DNA of 64,000 nt from Tomitella gaofuii (GCF_014126825.1 NZ_CP059900.1:248001-312000); one strand, 5' to 3'; positions 35,215 to 44,240 are shown, counted from the stretch's first letter. Made by a program: numbers and translations. Notes: generated from the letters alone by a model not told the origin.

Positions 35215-35688
35215 TCAGGCGTTCTCCAGTTCGGCGATGACGATCTTCGTCATCGCCATCATGGCCTGGATCTGGGCGGGCCGGGCCAGCAGTGCGCCCA
35301 TGGTCGCCGGGATGATCTGCCAGCTCACGCCGAAGCGGTCCTTGCACCAGCCGCACTGTTCGGACCCGGGCACGTGCGAGAGCGCCGCCCAGTAGCGGTC
35401 GATCTCGGCCTGGTCCGCGCACGTGACGACGAAGGACACCGCCTCGTTGAACGTGAAGATAGGTCCGCCGTCGAGGCAGACGAAGTTCACGCCGCGCAGC
35501 GTGAACCGCCCGTTGAGGACATTCCCGGACATCCCCCGGAAGTGCTCGTCGAGCGACTCGTCGGGGTACTCGATGACCTCGTCGATCCGCGAATCCGGGA
35601 ACACGGACACGTAGTACTCCATGGCCTCGCGCGCCTGGTCGTCGAACCAGAGGCAGGGTTGGATTGCGGCGATCGCAGGTGTGTTCAT
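35215..35688 (-). CDS. PhnB-like VOC-fold protein
   Basis: 157 residues. The start PAIAAIQPCLWFDDQAREAMEYYVSVFP and the later block GWCKDRFGVSWQIIP are typical of the PhnB/3-demethylubiquinone-methyltransferase-like (PF06983) VOC proteins. These bind a small molecule or metal, but their role is mostly unknown. The ATG at 35688 follows GAAGG. It is divergent from the ECF sigma factor, a combination often seen in actinobacteria, where such VOC proteins accompany SigJ/SigX5-type sigma factors. Confidence 0.87.
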   Translation of the reverse strand: MNTPAIAAIQPCLWFDDQAREAMEYYVSVFPDSRIDEVIEYPDESLDEHFRGMSGNVLNGRFTLRGVNFVCLDGGPIFTFNEAVSFVVTCADQAEIDRYWAALSHVPGSEQCGWCKDRFGVSWQIIPATMGALLARPAQIQAMMAMTKIVIAELENA

Positions 35689-35833
35689 GATGGTGCCTTC
35701 CTATGCGGGTCCTCGCACAGGAGGACCGCCTGCGCGGCACCGATTCATCGGCGCGCACTCATCGGCGCTGCGCACCGCGTATCCGCTGCGCACGGGTCTT
35801 TACCGGAGGCCGCGGACACGGCAGACTGGGAGC

Positions 35834-36877
35834 ATGGAGGCCGCAGAGACCGCGACCGGGACGGTGGACCCTGTGACTGTGGAGCCTGAAACCGTGGAAG
35901 CCGAAGCGGCGAACCCCGCGAAGGCGGATTCCGCGTCGCCGGACTTCTCGGCCGTCGCCGCCAGATACCGGCGCGAGCTGCTCGCGCACTGCTACCGGAT
36001 GACGGGATCCGTCGGCGAGGCCGAGGACCTGGTACAGGAGACCTACCTGCGGGCGTGGCGCGCCTACGACGGGTTCGAGGGGCGTTCGTCGGTGCGCACC
36101 TGGCTGTACAGGATCGCCACCAACGTCTGCTTGACCAACCTCGACGGCCGCGCACGTCGTCCGCTGCCCACCGGCCTCGGCACCGCCGATTCGCGGGCGG
36201 CGGACGAGCTTGTGGAGGACCACGAGATCCCCTGGCTCGAGCCGATCCCCGACGCCGCGGTGGCCGTGACCGAGCGCGAGTCCATCCGGTTGGCGTTCGT
36301 CGCGGCCCTGCAGCACCTGCCGGCGCGCCAGCGCGCGGTGTTGATACTGCGCGACGTCCTGCGCTGGACCGCCAAGGAGACGGCGGCGGCTCTCGGCACC
36401 ACGGCCACCGCGGTCAACTCGGCGCTGCAGCGCGCACACCGCGAGATGAAAGCGGCGGGGCTCAGCGAGGACTCCGTCGTCGGCGAGCTCGACGATGCGC
36501 AGCGACGGATGCTCGACGCCTATGTGGATGCCTTCTGGCGCAAGGACATCGACGCCATTGTCGGAATGCTCACCGACGACGCCGTGTGGGAGATGCCGCC
36601 CTACACGGGCTGGTATGCGGGCCCGCAGCAGATCGGCGAGCTCATCGACACGCGGTGCCCCGGGGGACCGCGCGACATGCCGATGCTCGCCACGAGCGCC
36701 AACGGTCAGCCCGCGTTCGGGCTGTACATGGCCCAGCCCGACGGCACGTACACCCCGTTCCAGCTGCAGGTGCTGCGGCTGGATGGCGACAGGGTGGCGA
36801 AGGTGGTCGCATTCTTCACGCCGGGTCTGTTCGAGCGGTTCGGGCTGCCCGCCCGGCTGGACGCGCCTGCGGGGTGA
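35834..36877 (+). CDS. ECF sigma factor with C-terminal SnoaL-like domain
   Basis: 347 residues. Sigma region 2 is about residues 45-110 (YRRELLAHCYRMTGSVGEAEDLVQETYLRAWRAYDGFEGRSSVRTWLYRIATN). Region 4 is about 155-205 (LQHLPARQRAVLILRDVLRWTAKETAAALGTTATAVNSALQRA). An NTF2/SnoaL-like domain follows (LDAYVDAFWRKDIDAIVGMLTDDAVWEMPP, then GWYAGPQQIGEL). This layout matches the TIGR02960/SigX5-type sigma factors, whose extra domain replaces a membrane anti-sigma factor. The first 38 residues are a TVEPETVEAEAANPA-type Pro/Glu/Ala tail. The ATG at 35834 follows GGGAG. Confidence 0.9.
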   Translation: MEAAETATGTVDPVTVEPETVEAEAANPAKADSASPDFSAVAARYRRELLAHCYRMTGSVGEAEDLVQETYLRAWRAYDGFEGRSSVRTWLYRIATNVCLTNLDGRARRPLPTGLGTADSRAADELVEDHEIPWLEPIPDAAVAVTERESIRLAFVAALQHLPARQRAVLILRDVLRWTAKETAAALGTTATAVNSALQRAHREMKAAGLSEDSVVGELDDAQRRMLDAYVDAFWRKDIDAIVGMLTDDAVWEMPPYTGWYAGPQQIGELIDTRCPGGPRDMPMLATSANGQPAFGLYMAQPDGTYTPFQLQVLRLDGDRVAKVVAFFTPGLFERFGLPARLDAPAG

Positions 36878-36957
36878 CGGCCAGGCGATGATTCCCCGGA
36901 CGGGCGCGGTCTGCCCTGGGGTAAGGACTTGCAGCCATCGAAGGAACGGGATCCGTC

Positions 36958-37131
36958 ATGTCCGAACTGAAGACCCTCTCCACCGTCGACAGCCTCGCCG
37001 CCGTCATGTTCACCGTCGCCGACCCGGACGCGGCGTGCGCGTTCTACACCGAGAAGCTGGACTTCAAGGTGCGCGCCGACGTGCGCTTCGGGGAGAACGG
37101 CGAGAACCGGTGGCTGGAAGTGCAGCGGTGA
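36958..37131 (+). pseudogene. Truncated VOC/glyoxalase gene (N-terminal half only)
   Basis: 57 codons from ATG 36958 to TGA 37131. The translation contains SLAAVMFTVADPDAACAFYTEKLDFKV and ENRWLEVQ, which is the first beta-alpha-beta-beta-beta module of a glyoxalase/bleomycin-resistance protein. These are normally about 120-140 residues. Reading through the stop gives PPGGRVTTR, which resembles the usual continuation (WLEVxPPGG), and then runs into the 3' end of the opposing granule-protein gene. So the C-terminal half appears to have been lost. It lies 80 bp behind the ECF sigma gene, as companion VOC genes often do. Confidence 0.65.
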
Positions 37132-37147
37132 CCGCCGGGCGGCCGCG

Positions 37148-37884
37148 TCACGACGCGCCCGGCGCGTCCGCGCCGCCCTCGTCGGAACGAGTCTCGCCCG
37201 TTCCGGCGGCCCTGCCCTCCGGGGCGTCGGCGGCATCGGCGCCCAGCACCCCGCGGGCGGCCTTCGCCGCGCCCGCCGTCGTTTCGCCCACACGCGTGGC
37301 GTGCGAGGCGACGGCGTCGTCGACGGCGGAGATGCCGGTGGAGCCGAACATCTTCTTCTGCGTGTCCATCGCGGTCTCGACGGACTTCTCGTAGGCGTCG
37401 ACGCCTGCGATCCCGGCCTTCTTGCCCGCGCCGAGCGCGGCCGACCCGGCCTTGCGGCCTATCCCCACTGCGGTTGTGCCGGCCTTCCATCCCGCCCCGA
37501 GCGCCGCGACGCCGAGCCGCTTGCCCGTGTCGAGCGCTGCGGCGGCGGTGCCGTGCGGCTGCTCCTGGGCGGCCGGCGTCTCCGGGGACTGCGCCTGCGA
37601 CGACGGTGTGCCGGTCCGCCGTGCGGTGTCGGCGGCCCCGCCGCCGGGGCGCTGCGATCCTGCGCCCCGGGCTGCGCGCTGTCGCCGGCGCCCTGCCCGG
37701 CCGCCCCGCGCGCGGCCCGCCGCCGCGCCCGTGCGTCGCCGACGTACTTGCCCACGCCCTTGATCGCCGGGCCAGCGGATGTCTTCGCCGAGCCCGCCAG
37801 CGAGGACAGGCGGGCGCGGGCGCGCGCCCCTTTGCCGTGGGCGTCGCCGCCCTCTGGGGCCTCCCGGGGTGCTGGATCCGTCAT
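37148..37884 (-). CDS. Phasin-like PHA granule protein, apparently frameshifted
   Basis: The frame from ATG 37884 (AGGAG upstream) encodes MTDPAPREAPEGG and LSSLAGSAKTSAGPAIKGVGKYVG. It then degenerates into an Arg-rich shadow near 37640. The other frame takes over from there to the stop at 37148 with a helix-rich repeat region (GKRLGVAALGAGWKAG, GRKAGSAALGAGKKAG, DAYEKSVETAMDTQKKMF). Restoring one G at the GGGG run 37636-37639 joins the halves into about 245 residues. The last 50 residues are Ala/Gly/Glu-rich. It lies 54 bp after the PHA synthase, as phasins do. Real mutation, sequencing error or -1 frameshifting cannot be told apart. Confidence 0.65.
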
Positions 37885-37937
37885 CGCAGACTCCTGACCG
37901 TGCGGTGTGCGCCCGGGCGGGCCGCCGGGGCGTGCGC

Positions 37938-39713
37938 TCAGCTGTGGACGTACGTGCCGGGTGCTGCCACCAGCGGCGGGTGCGTCGCACTGCCCATGCG
38001 CGGCGGGGCCTGCATCGCTCCTGCGCGCGCGGAGCCCCACTGCGCCCAATCCTCCCACCACGTGCGGTCGGTGCGGGTGGCTTTCTCCGCCCATCCCTCC
38101 GCGCTGTCGGGCAGCGGCTCGAGCGTGGCGGCGTCGGGGGCGCCGAGGGCCTTGCACCAGCTCTTCTTGCTGGGCGGGTTGACGATGCCCGCGATGTGCC
38201 CGCCGTTGGACAGCACGTACCGCGCGTCCTTGCCGAACAGCCGGGCGCCCTTGTACGACGATCGCCACGGAACGATGTGGTCCACGTCGGCGCCGACGAT
38301 GTAGACGTCGCCGGAGAAATCGCGCAGGGAGATCGTGCGCCCGCAGATCTCGAACTCCTCCTTGCACAGCAGGTTCTCGCCGTACAGGTCGCGCAGGTAT
38401 TCGGTGTGCATGGCCGCGGGCATGCGCGTGGAGTCCTCGTTCCACACCAGCAGGTCGAAGGCGGGCGGCGCCTCGCCGAGCATCCACCGCGACACCCAGT
38501 AGCCGAAGATGAGGTCGTTGGCGCGCATGAGGTCGAAGGTGGTGGCCATGTCCGTGCCCGGCAGGTAGCCCTTCTTGGCCATGAGCACCTCGACCTTGTC
38601 CAGCGTGTCCGGGTCGGTCATGAGACCGAGCTCGCCGGGCTCGCTGTAATCGAGCAGCGTGTTGATGAGCGTGAGGGTGCCGATGCGGGTGTCGCCGCGG
38701 CCGGCGAACAGCGCGGTGGCGATGCTCGCGAGTGCCCCGCCCAGGCACAGCCCCACGACGTCCACCGTGGGGGCGCCGGTGATCTCCTGCACCGCGTCGA
38801 TGGCGGCGTCGATGCCGTCGGTGATGTAGTCGTCGAAGGTCACCGACCGCATGGAATCGTCGGGGTTGCGGTAGGAGATGACGAACACGGTGCGCCCGTG
38901 CTGGACGGCCCATTCGAGGAAGCTGCGGCCCGGGCCCAGGTCCATGATGTAGTACTTGTTGATCCACGGCGGGCTGGCGAGCATCGGAACGGCGTGGACC
39001 TCTTCGGTCTGCGGCCGGTACTGGATCAGCTCGATCAGCTCGTTGCGGAACACGACCTCGCCCGGCGTGGCGGCCATGTTCTCGCCCAGGGTGAAGGCGT
39101 CCGAGTCGACGCGCAGCGGGCGGCCTTTGCGCTTGAGCAGGTCGGACACCGCGTACCCGGTGCCGCGTGCGAGCGACTTGCCGCCGGATTCGATGGCGCG
39201 GGTGAGCACCTTCGGGTTGGTGACGGGGGTGTTGGTGGGGGAGGCGGCATCCCAGAACAGCTCGGCGAACTGGCGGGCCTTCGCCGAGGTGGGCCGATCG
39301 GCGTCGGCCGCGTCCACCAGGTCGAGCGTGAACGCGCGCGCGGCGAAGTACGACTGCACGAGCGCGAAGTAGACTGGGTTCTCCTGCCACGCCTTGTCGG
39401 CGAAGCGCCGGTCGCCGCGCAGCTCGGGCGCGCCGTCGACGTGGCCTCTGCCGAGCGCCACGCGTGCGGCGTCGCCGGGGATCTTGGCCAGGCGCGATGC
39501 GAGGTTCTCGGCGGCCGAGGCGATCCCCATCGGATTGCGTGCGGCACCCGCGGCCACCGTGGCCGTCGAGCCGAGCCAGCCGACCGGGTCGAGCTCGGCG
39601 GCGATGCGGGTCTTGACGGGGAATTTCGGCCCGGCGGCCTTCGTACCGGTCGTCGTCGTTGCGGCGCTGCCGTTCGTCTTCGTCGTGTCGGTTTTGTTCG
39701 TACTGTCGGTCAT
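37938..39713 (-). CDS. phaC: Poly(3-hydroxyalkanoate) synthase
   Basis: 591 residues, class I-type size. The lipase-like box is GLCLGG with nucleophile C323. Catalytic D478 (VGADVDHIVPW) and H506 (SNGGHIAGIVNPP) complete the triad. The N-terminal PhaC_N domain includes FAARAFTLDLVDAADAD and PVTNPKVLTRAIESGG. It polymerises (R)-3-hydroxyacyl-CoA into storage polyester on granules. The first 30 residues are a Thr/Lys-rich tail. The ATG at 39713 follows GAAGG. It is followed by the granule-protein gene and preceded by a MaoC hydratase that could supply monomer. Confidence 0.94.
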   Translation of the reverse strand: MTDSTNKTDTTKTNGSAATTTTGTKAAGPKFPVKTRIAAELDPVGWLGSTATVAAGAARNPMGIASAAENLASRLAKIPGDAARVALGRGHVDGAPELRGDRRFADKAWQENPVYFALVQSYFAARAFTLDLVDAADADRPTSAKARQFAELFWDAASPTNTPVTNPKVLTRAIESGGKSLARGTGYAVSDLLKRKGRPLRVDSDAFTLGENMAATPGEVVFRNELIELIQYRPQTEEVHAVPMLASPPWINKYYIMDLGPGRSFLEWAVQHGRTVFVISYRNPDDSMRSVTFDDYITDGIDAAIDAVQEITGAPTVDVVGLCLGGALASIATALFAGRGDTRIGTLTLINTLLDYSEPGELGLMTDPDTLDKVEVLMAKKGYLPGTDMATTFDLMRANDLIFGYWVSRWMLGEAPPAFDLLVWNEDSTRMPAAMHTEYLRDLYGENLLCKEEFEICGRTISLRDFSGDVYIVGADVDHIVPWRSSYKGARLFGKDARYVLSNGGHIAGIVNPPSKKSWCKALGAPDAATLEPLPDSAEGWAEKATRTDRTWWEDWAQWGSARAGAMQAPPRMGSATHPPLVAAPGTYVHS

Positions 39714-39789
39714 CGCCTTCGTCTTCTGCTGGTGGTTGAGGGTGCTGGTGGCAAGGGAAACGTCGATGGCCGCAGGTGCGGCCGGGGCG

Positions 39790-40293
39790 TCAGGAGTCGG
39801 TGTCGCCGAGGTAGCGCAGGATCATCCGGCACACGCAGACGGGGCGCTCGATGCCGGGCACGTCGAACACGAGGGACACGGCCACCTGGTAGCCGCCCTG
39901 GATGGGGTCGACCGCGTCGACGGTCGCGGTGGCGCCCACCTCGGAGTCCACGGGTACCGGCGCAGGGAAACGGACCTTGTCGAGGCCGTAGTTGATGACC
40001 TGCTCGGAGCCGGTGACCTCGAGGATGTCCCAGAACAGCTCCACGGCGAGCGAGAGCGTGAGGTAGCCGTGGGCGATGGTGGTGCCGAACGGACCGTTCT
40101 TCGCGCGTTCCGGGTCCACGTGGATCCACTGGTGGTCGCCGGTCGCGTCGGCGAAACCGTCGATGCGCTGCTGGTCGATGAGGACGCGGCGTGACGCGCC
40201 CAGTTGCCGGCCGGCGAGGGAGGGGAGATCGGTGAGACGGACTCGGCGCAGGGGCGATCGTGTGTCGGCCGGTGCGGAGGAGTGCGGGGTCAT
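39790..40293 (-). CDS. MaoC-like (R)-specific enoyl-CoA hydratase
   Basis: 167 residues, single hot-dog fold. The hydratase-2 motif IDQQRIDGFADATGDHQWIHVDPERAKNGPFGTTIAHGYLTLSL (about 38-81) carries the Asp and His of the active site. It hydrates trans-2-enoyl-CoA to (R)-3-hydroxyacyl-CoA, the PHA synthase substrate, so it may act like PhaJ. Of two adjacent ATGs (40296, 40293) the second has the better distance from GAAGGA. It lies 76 bp ahead of phaC on the same strand and is probably the first gene of the PHA operon. Confidence 0.88.
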   Translation of the reverse strand: MTPHSSAPADTRSPLRRVRLTDLPSLAGRQLGASRRVLIDQQRIDGFADATGDHQWIHVDPERAKNGPFGTTIAHGYLTLSLAVELFWDILEVTGSEQVINYGLDKVRFPAPVPVDSEVGATATVDAVDPIQGGYQVAVSLVFDVPGIERPVCVCRMILRYLGDTDS

Positions 40294-40569
40294 CATGTCC
40301 TTCGGGTGGTGGGCGGTCGGTGGGCACCGGCGCATCGCCGGGACGACTGCCGGTGTGGCACGCAGTGCGTGGCGGGAGAGCGGTGATCACGCGGTTCGGC
40401 GGAGCAGGAGCGGATGCGCGTGGACCGCGCGGAGGCGGTCACGGCTGCTTTCCCGGGCTTCGCGGACGAATCGGCATGCCGGCGGGGGCGGAAGTGCGAC
40501 CCCGGGAATGCACTCTCCGGGGACGACGCATTCCATGCTAAATGTCATAACGAACGCAATCAATGGTGT

Positions 40570-40586
40570 GTGATCTAATTCATCAC
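40570..40586. promoter_or_regulatory. Palindrome in the 510-bp, AT-richer region upstream of the PHA operon
   Basis: GTGAT-N7-ATCAC lies within the gene-free stretch 40294-40803, which from about 40520 to 40790 is clearly AT-richer than the rest of the window. The stretch is upstream of the MaoC/phaC operon and downstream of a TetR gene that reads toward it. I see no coding sequence in it that I can support. It probably holds the PHA promoter and control sites. Confidence 0.4.
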
Positions 40587-40803
40587 CGGCCCCGGAGTGC
40601 ATACTCGCAGGTAACACTGCCTTCGATGGCGAATGAAATCAATTCTCGAATGCGCCATGTCCGCGCCGGCATCACTACCGGAAGGTAGGGTATCGCCGGA
40701 TTTGGCGAAGGGGAATGGATTGGACGTCCGATAGGCAAAAATCGAATGGAATCGTCGCCCGAAAACGTGGACGAATCGGAAAGGGGGCGCGGAATCGCTC
40801 CGC

Positions 40804-41415
40804 TCAGAGGGTGGGCACGCCGTCGGCGAGCAGCGAGTGGACGGCGGCGTCGCAGATTTCGAGCATCCGGGCGCGGGTGATGCGCGACGAGCGGATGAGG
40901 GCCTGGATGGCGAGTCCGTCGAGCATGCCGATGAGCATCTCGGTGATGTCGGACCGGTCGAGGCCCGGACGGGTGAGGCCGGCGTCGCACACCGCGTCGA
41001 CCGCGTCGCGCACGATCGCACGCCAGCTGTCGTACACGGCGTCGTTGAGCCGCTGCAGTTCCGGGCTGCCCAGTGCCGCGGCCCAGAGCTCGATCCACAC
41101 ACGCCACGCCGTAGTGGTGGCGGGGCCGTGGGGCAGGTAGGAGGCGAGCAGGGCGTCGAGGCGTCGCAGCGGGTCGGCGGGCGGATCGTGCATCCACTGG
41201 CGTCGGCGCAGCGAGCTGTCGAAGTTGAATGCGAACGCGGCGCGCAGCAGCGCGTCCTTGCCGTCGAAGTAGTAGTGCACGGTGCCGCTGCTGACGTCCG
41301 CGCGTCGGGCGACGTCCGCCACGCGGACGCCGCGGAAGCCGAGCTCGGCGATGGCCTCGCACGCGGCTGTGAGTATCTGCCGCCTGCGCTCCGCCTCGAC
41401 ACTGGGCCGTGCCAT
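40804..41415 (-). CDS. TetR-family regulator (BetI-like)
   Basis: 203 residues from the ATG at 41415 (GGAG upstream). The helix-turn-helix is RGVRVADVARRADVSSGTVHYYFDGKDALL (about residues 28-57). The C-terminal domain includes TTAWRVWIELWAAALGSPELQRLND and LIGMLDGLAIQALI, as in BetI-like TetR_C domains. It closely resembles the TetR at 50375 in layout. It lies downstream of the acyl-CoA dehydrogenase but after a hairpin, so it is probably transcribed separately. It may control the PHA unit or part of the amino-acid regulon. Confidence 0.9.
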   Translation of the reverse strand: MARPSVEAERRRQILTAACEAIAELGFRGVRVADVARRADVSSGTVHYYFDGKDALLRAAFAFNFDSSLRRRQWMHDPPADPLRRLDALLASYLPHGPATTTAWRVWIELWAAALGSPELQRLNDAVYDSWRAIVRDAVDAVCDAGLTRPGLDRSDITEMLIGMLDGLAIQALIRSSRITRARMLEICDAAVHSLLADGVPTL

Positions 41416-41471
41416 CGTCTCCGTCCCGCCTCTCCGTCCCCGCTTGTCCGCCCCTGCGGTCCCCAACCGGC

Positions 41472-41516
41472 GGCGGCGCCGGAGCCGGGGTCGAGGACCC
41501 TGGCCCCGGCGCCGCC
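41472..41516 (-). terminator. Hairpin after the acyl-CoA dehydrogenase
   Basis: GGCGGCGCCGG (41472-41482) pairs with CCGGCGCCGCC (41506-41516), with further pairing inside the loop. It lies between the acyl-CoA dehydrogenase stop and the TetR start on the same strand, separating the two units. Confidence 0.6.
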
Positions 41517-41529
41517 TGCGCGCCGTGCC

Positions 41530-42687
41530 TCAGAGGTTGCGGGAGATCACCAGCCGCATGATGTCGGAGGTGCCCTCCTCGATCTCCTCGAGCTTGACGT
41601 CGCGCATCCACTGTTCCACCGGGTACTCGCGCGAGTAGCCCCAGCCGCCGAGGGTCTGCACCGCGGCGTGCGTGACGAACATGGCCGTTTCGGACGCGGT
41701 GAGCTTTGTCATGGCGGCGAGGCCGTTGACATCGTGCCCGGCGTCGAGCGCCCGTGCGGTGTGCAGCACCATCAGGCGCGCGGCAGTGATCCGGTTGGCC
41801 ATGTCGGCCAGCCGGAACGCGACGGCCTGGTGCTCGATGATGGGCTTGCCGAACTGCGTGCGGGTGCGCGCGTAGTCCAGCGCGTACTCGTAGGCGGCGC
41901 GGGCGGCACCCACGGCGGCGGCGCCGAGCACGGTGCGCGAGATGTCGAAGGTGCGCATGAGCCCGTAGAAGCCCTGGCCCTCCTCGCCCAGGCGGTTCTC
42001 CTCGGGGACGAAGACGTTGTCGAAGAACAGCTCGCGGCACACGATGGCGCGCTGGCCCATCTTGCGCATCGGCTCGCCCCAGGTGAAGCCCTCGGTGTCC
42101 TTGGTGAGCAGGAAGGCGGTGACGCCCTTGGAGCGCTCGCTGCGGTCGGTCTTGGCGAACACCACGTACTGGTCGGCGGCGCCGGCGTTGGAGATCCACG
42201 CCTTCTGGCCGTTGATGCGGTAGCCGCCGTCGACCTTGTCCGCGTAGGTGACGATGGACGCGGCGTCGGAGCCGGAGCCCGGCTCGGTGGTGGCGAGCGA
42301 GGTCATCAGCGGCGAGGTGCCGGTGAGCGGGCGCAGCCACTTGTCCTTCTGCTCGTCGGTGCCGAGCGCCATGAGCGGGTCGGAGAAGAATCCGTTGGAG
42401 CACACCAGGTTGCCGATGCCCGGGTCGCCCCAGCACAGCTCCTCCTGGACGAGGCACTGGGTGAACACGTCGGTCATGCCACCGCCGCCGAACTCCTCGG
42501 GGATCATGAAGTCGGTGATGCCCACCTGGGCGGCCTTGGCGAAGATGTCGACGGGGGTGACCACGTCGGCCTCGTCCACCTCACGGCCGCGGGGGCGGAT
42601 CTCCTTCTCGGCGAAGTCGCGGCAGAGCTTGACGATCTCGCGCTGCTCGGTGGTGAGGGGCCAGGGCTCGAACTCGAAGGCGTTCAC
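41530..42687 (-). CDS. Acyl-CoA dehydrogenase of the TetR regulon
   Basis: 385 residues from the GTG at 42687, preceded by AAGGACG. ACAD motifs are SLATTEPGSGSDAASI (about 127-142), QKAWISNAG, RKMGQRAIVCRELFFDNVFVP, ARTRTQFGKPIIEHQ and the C-terminal VQTLGGWGYSREYPVEQWMRDVKLEEIEEGTSDIMRLVI. The Glu of EEGTSDIM is in the usual catalytic place. It is an FAD enzyme for a short or branched acyl-CoA. Its promoter carries the operator at 42704-42721. It lies directly downstream of the aldehyde dehydrogenase and CoA synthetase genes, so it probably acts on their acyl-CoA product. Confidence 0.93.
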   Translation of the reverse strand: MNAFEFEPWPLTTEQREIVKLCRDFAEKEIRPRGREVDEADVVTPVDIFAKAAQVGITDFMIPEEFGGGGMTDVFTQCLVQEELCWGDPGIGNLVCSNGFFSDPLMALGTDEQKDKWLRPLTGTSPLMTSLATTEPGSGSDAASIVTYADKVDGGYRINGQKAWISNAGAADQYVVFAKTDRSERSKGVTAFLLTKDTEGFTWGEPMRKMGQRAIVCRELFFDNVFVPEENRLGEEGQGFYGLMRTFDISRTVLGAAAVGAARAAYEYALDYARTRTQFGKPIIEHQAVAFRLADMANRITAARLMVLHTARALDAGHDVNGLAAMTKLTASETAMFVTHAAVQTLGGWGYSREYPVEQWMRDVKLEEIEEGTSDIMRLVISRNL

Positions 42688-42703
42688 GGGACGTCCTTTC
42701 TTG

Positions 42704-42721
42704 ACTGACTGATTAATCAGT
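42704..42721. promoter_or_regulatory. ACTGACTGA operator, site 1 (acyl-CoA dehydrogenase)
   Basis: ACTGACTGATTAATCAGT, whose last 14 bases are a perfect palindrome, lies 17 bp before the GTG start. It matches three further sites at 50283, 51065 and 58133. It is AT-rich against a very GC-rich background. Confidence 0.75.
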
Positions 42722-42809
42722 ATTGTAGGCGAAGATGTAGTGCACGTCACTGGTGCGCGACGGGCAGCTCGGGATCGGGGGCGTGCGGGAGGCGGTGGCG
42801 TTCAGCGGA

Positions 42810-44240
42810 TCATGACTGCACCGCCGTCCACTCGACGCACTCGTCGAGGCCTGCCCGGCCGAGCTCGCGGCCCAGGCCGGACGTCTTCCACCCGCCGAAC
42901 GGCGCGTGCACATTGAACTCGGCGCCGTTGATGTCCACCTGGCCGGTGTCGATGCGCAGGGCCACCGACTCCGCGCGCGCCACGTCCGCCGACCACACCG
43001 CGCCGGCCAGGCCGTACTCGGTGGCGTTGGCCAGCTCCACGGCATCGTCGTCGCCGTCGTGCGCCTCGACCACGAGCACCGGGCCGAAGACCTCCTCGCG
43101 CGTGATCGGGTCGCCACGCTCGACGTCGGCCAGGACGGTCGCGCGGTGGTAGTGGCCGCCGGGGAACCCCTCGACGGGGGCGGTGCCGCCCGCGGCCACG
43201 CGCGCTCCGCGGGCGACGGCCTCGTCGACCATGGTGCGCACGGCGTCTAGTTGCGCCTTCGACACGAGCGGCCCCAGGTCGGTGGTGCGCTCCGCCGGGT
43301 CGCCCGGCCGCAGTGCGTCGGCCGCCTCGGCTGCGACGGCCACCGCTTCGTCGTACCGGTCGCGGGGGACCAGCAGTCGGGTCCAGGCGCTGCACGTCTG
43401 GCCGGTGTTGAGCATCGCCGACGCCACCGTGGCGCGCACGGCCGTCGGCAGGTCGGCGTCGTCGAGGACGACGGAGGCGGACTTGCCGCCGAGCTCCAGG
43501 CAGGCCCGCTTGATCAGTGCGCCGGCCTGCGCCCCCACCTGGCGGCCCACCGCGGTGGAGCCGGTGAAGGAGACGACATCGACGCCCGGGTGCGCGATGA
43601 GCGCCGGGCCCAGCACCGAACCGCGGCCCGGCACCAGGTTCACCGCCCCCGCGGGCAGGTCGGTCTCCTGGACGGCGTCGCAGAACAAGTAGGTGCCCAG
43701 CGGCGTGATCTCGGGGGGCTTGACCACCACCGTGCACCCGGCGGCCAGTGCGGCGCCGACCTTGGCGGCCAGCTGGTAGACGGGGTAGTTCCACGGGGTG
43801 ATGCAGGCGATCACACCCGCGGGCCGGCGGGCCAGCGTGGAGTTGCCCACCTTCTCGTGCAGCGGGGTCTCGGCGGCGAGCCGCGCGAACGCGTCGATGA
43901 TCGCGATGGCGAGGTCGATGTGCGCCTCCTCCGCCACCGTCACCGGCGCGCCCACCTCGGCGACCGTGGCGGCCACGAGGTCGGCGCGGCGTTCACGAAG
44001 CCGTTGTGCCAGCCCGGCCAGCGCCGTGCCGCGCTGCGCGGCGGTGCTGCGGCCCCACAGGGCGCCGGCGGACTGCGCGGCGGCGACGGCGTCGGCCGCG
44101 TCGGCCTCGGTGGCAACGGCGGCCCTGCCGATGATCTCGCCCGTCGCGGGGTTCTCGACGTCGACGGTGTCCGGGCAGTCCCGCCACCGGCCGCCGATGA
44201 GCACGGCGGACCGGTACCAGGCCGGTGATGTGGTTGTCAT
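42810..44240 (-). CDS. Aldehyde dehydrogenase (NAD(P)+)
   Basis: 476 residues. The general base is E249 (LELGGKSA) and the nucleophile is C283 (NTGQTCSAWTR), 34 apart as usual. The cofactor-binding motifs are PWNYPVYQLAAKVGAALAAGCTVVVKPPE and FTGSTAVG. It belongs to the broad betaine/gamma-aminobutyraldehyde-like ALDH group. The ATG at 44240 follows GGAGGGG. It is the last gene of the operon dehydrogenase - TPP decarboxylase - CoA synthetase - SDR - ALDH. It should oxidise the aldehyde released by the decarboxylase to the carboxylic acid activated by the synthetase. Confidence 0.92.
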   Translation of the reverse strand: MTTTSPAWYRSAVLIGGRWRDCPDTVDVENPATGEIIGRAAVATEADAADAVAAAQSAGALWGRSTAAQRGTALAGLAQRLRERRADLVAATVAEVGAPVTVAEEAHIDLAIAIIDAFARLAAETPLHEKVGNSTLARRPAGVIACITPWNYPVYQLAAKVGAALAAGCTVVVKPPEITPLGTYLFCDAVQETDLPAGAVNLVPGRGSVLGPALIAHPGVDVVSFTGSTAVGRQVGAQAGALIKRACLELGGKSASVVLDDADLPTAVRATVASAMLNTGQTCSAWTRLLVPRDRYDEAVAVAAEAADALRPGDPAERTTDLGPLVSKAQLDAVRTMVDEAVARGARVAAGGTAPVEGFPGGHYHRATVLADVERGDPITREEVFGPVLVVEAHDGDDDAVELANATEYGLAGAVWSADVARAESVALRIDTGQVDINGAEFNVHAPFGGWKTSGLGRELGRAGLDECVEWTAVQS

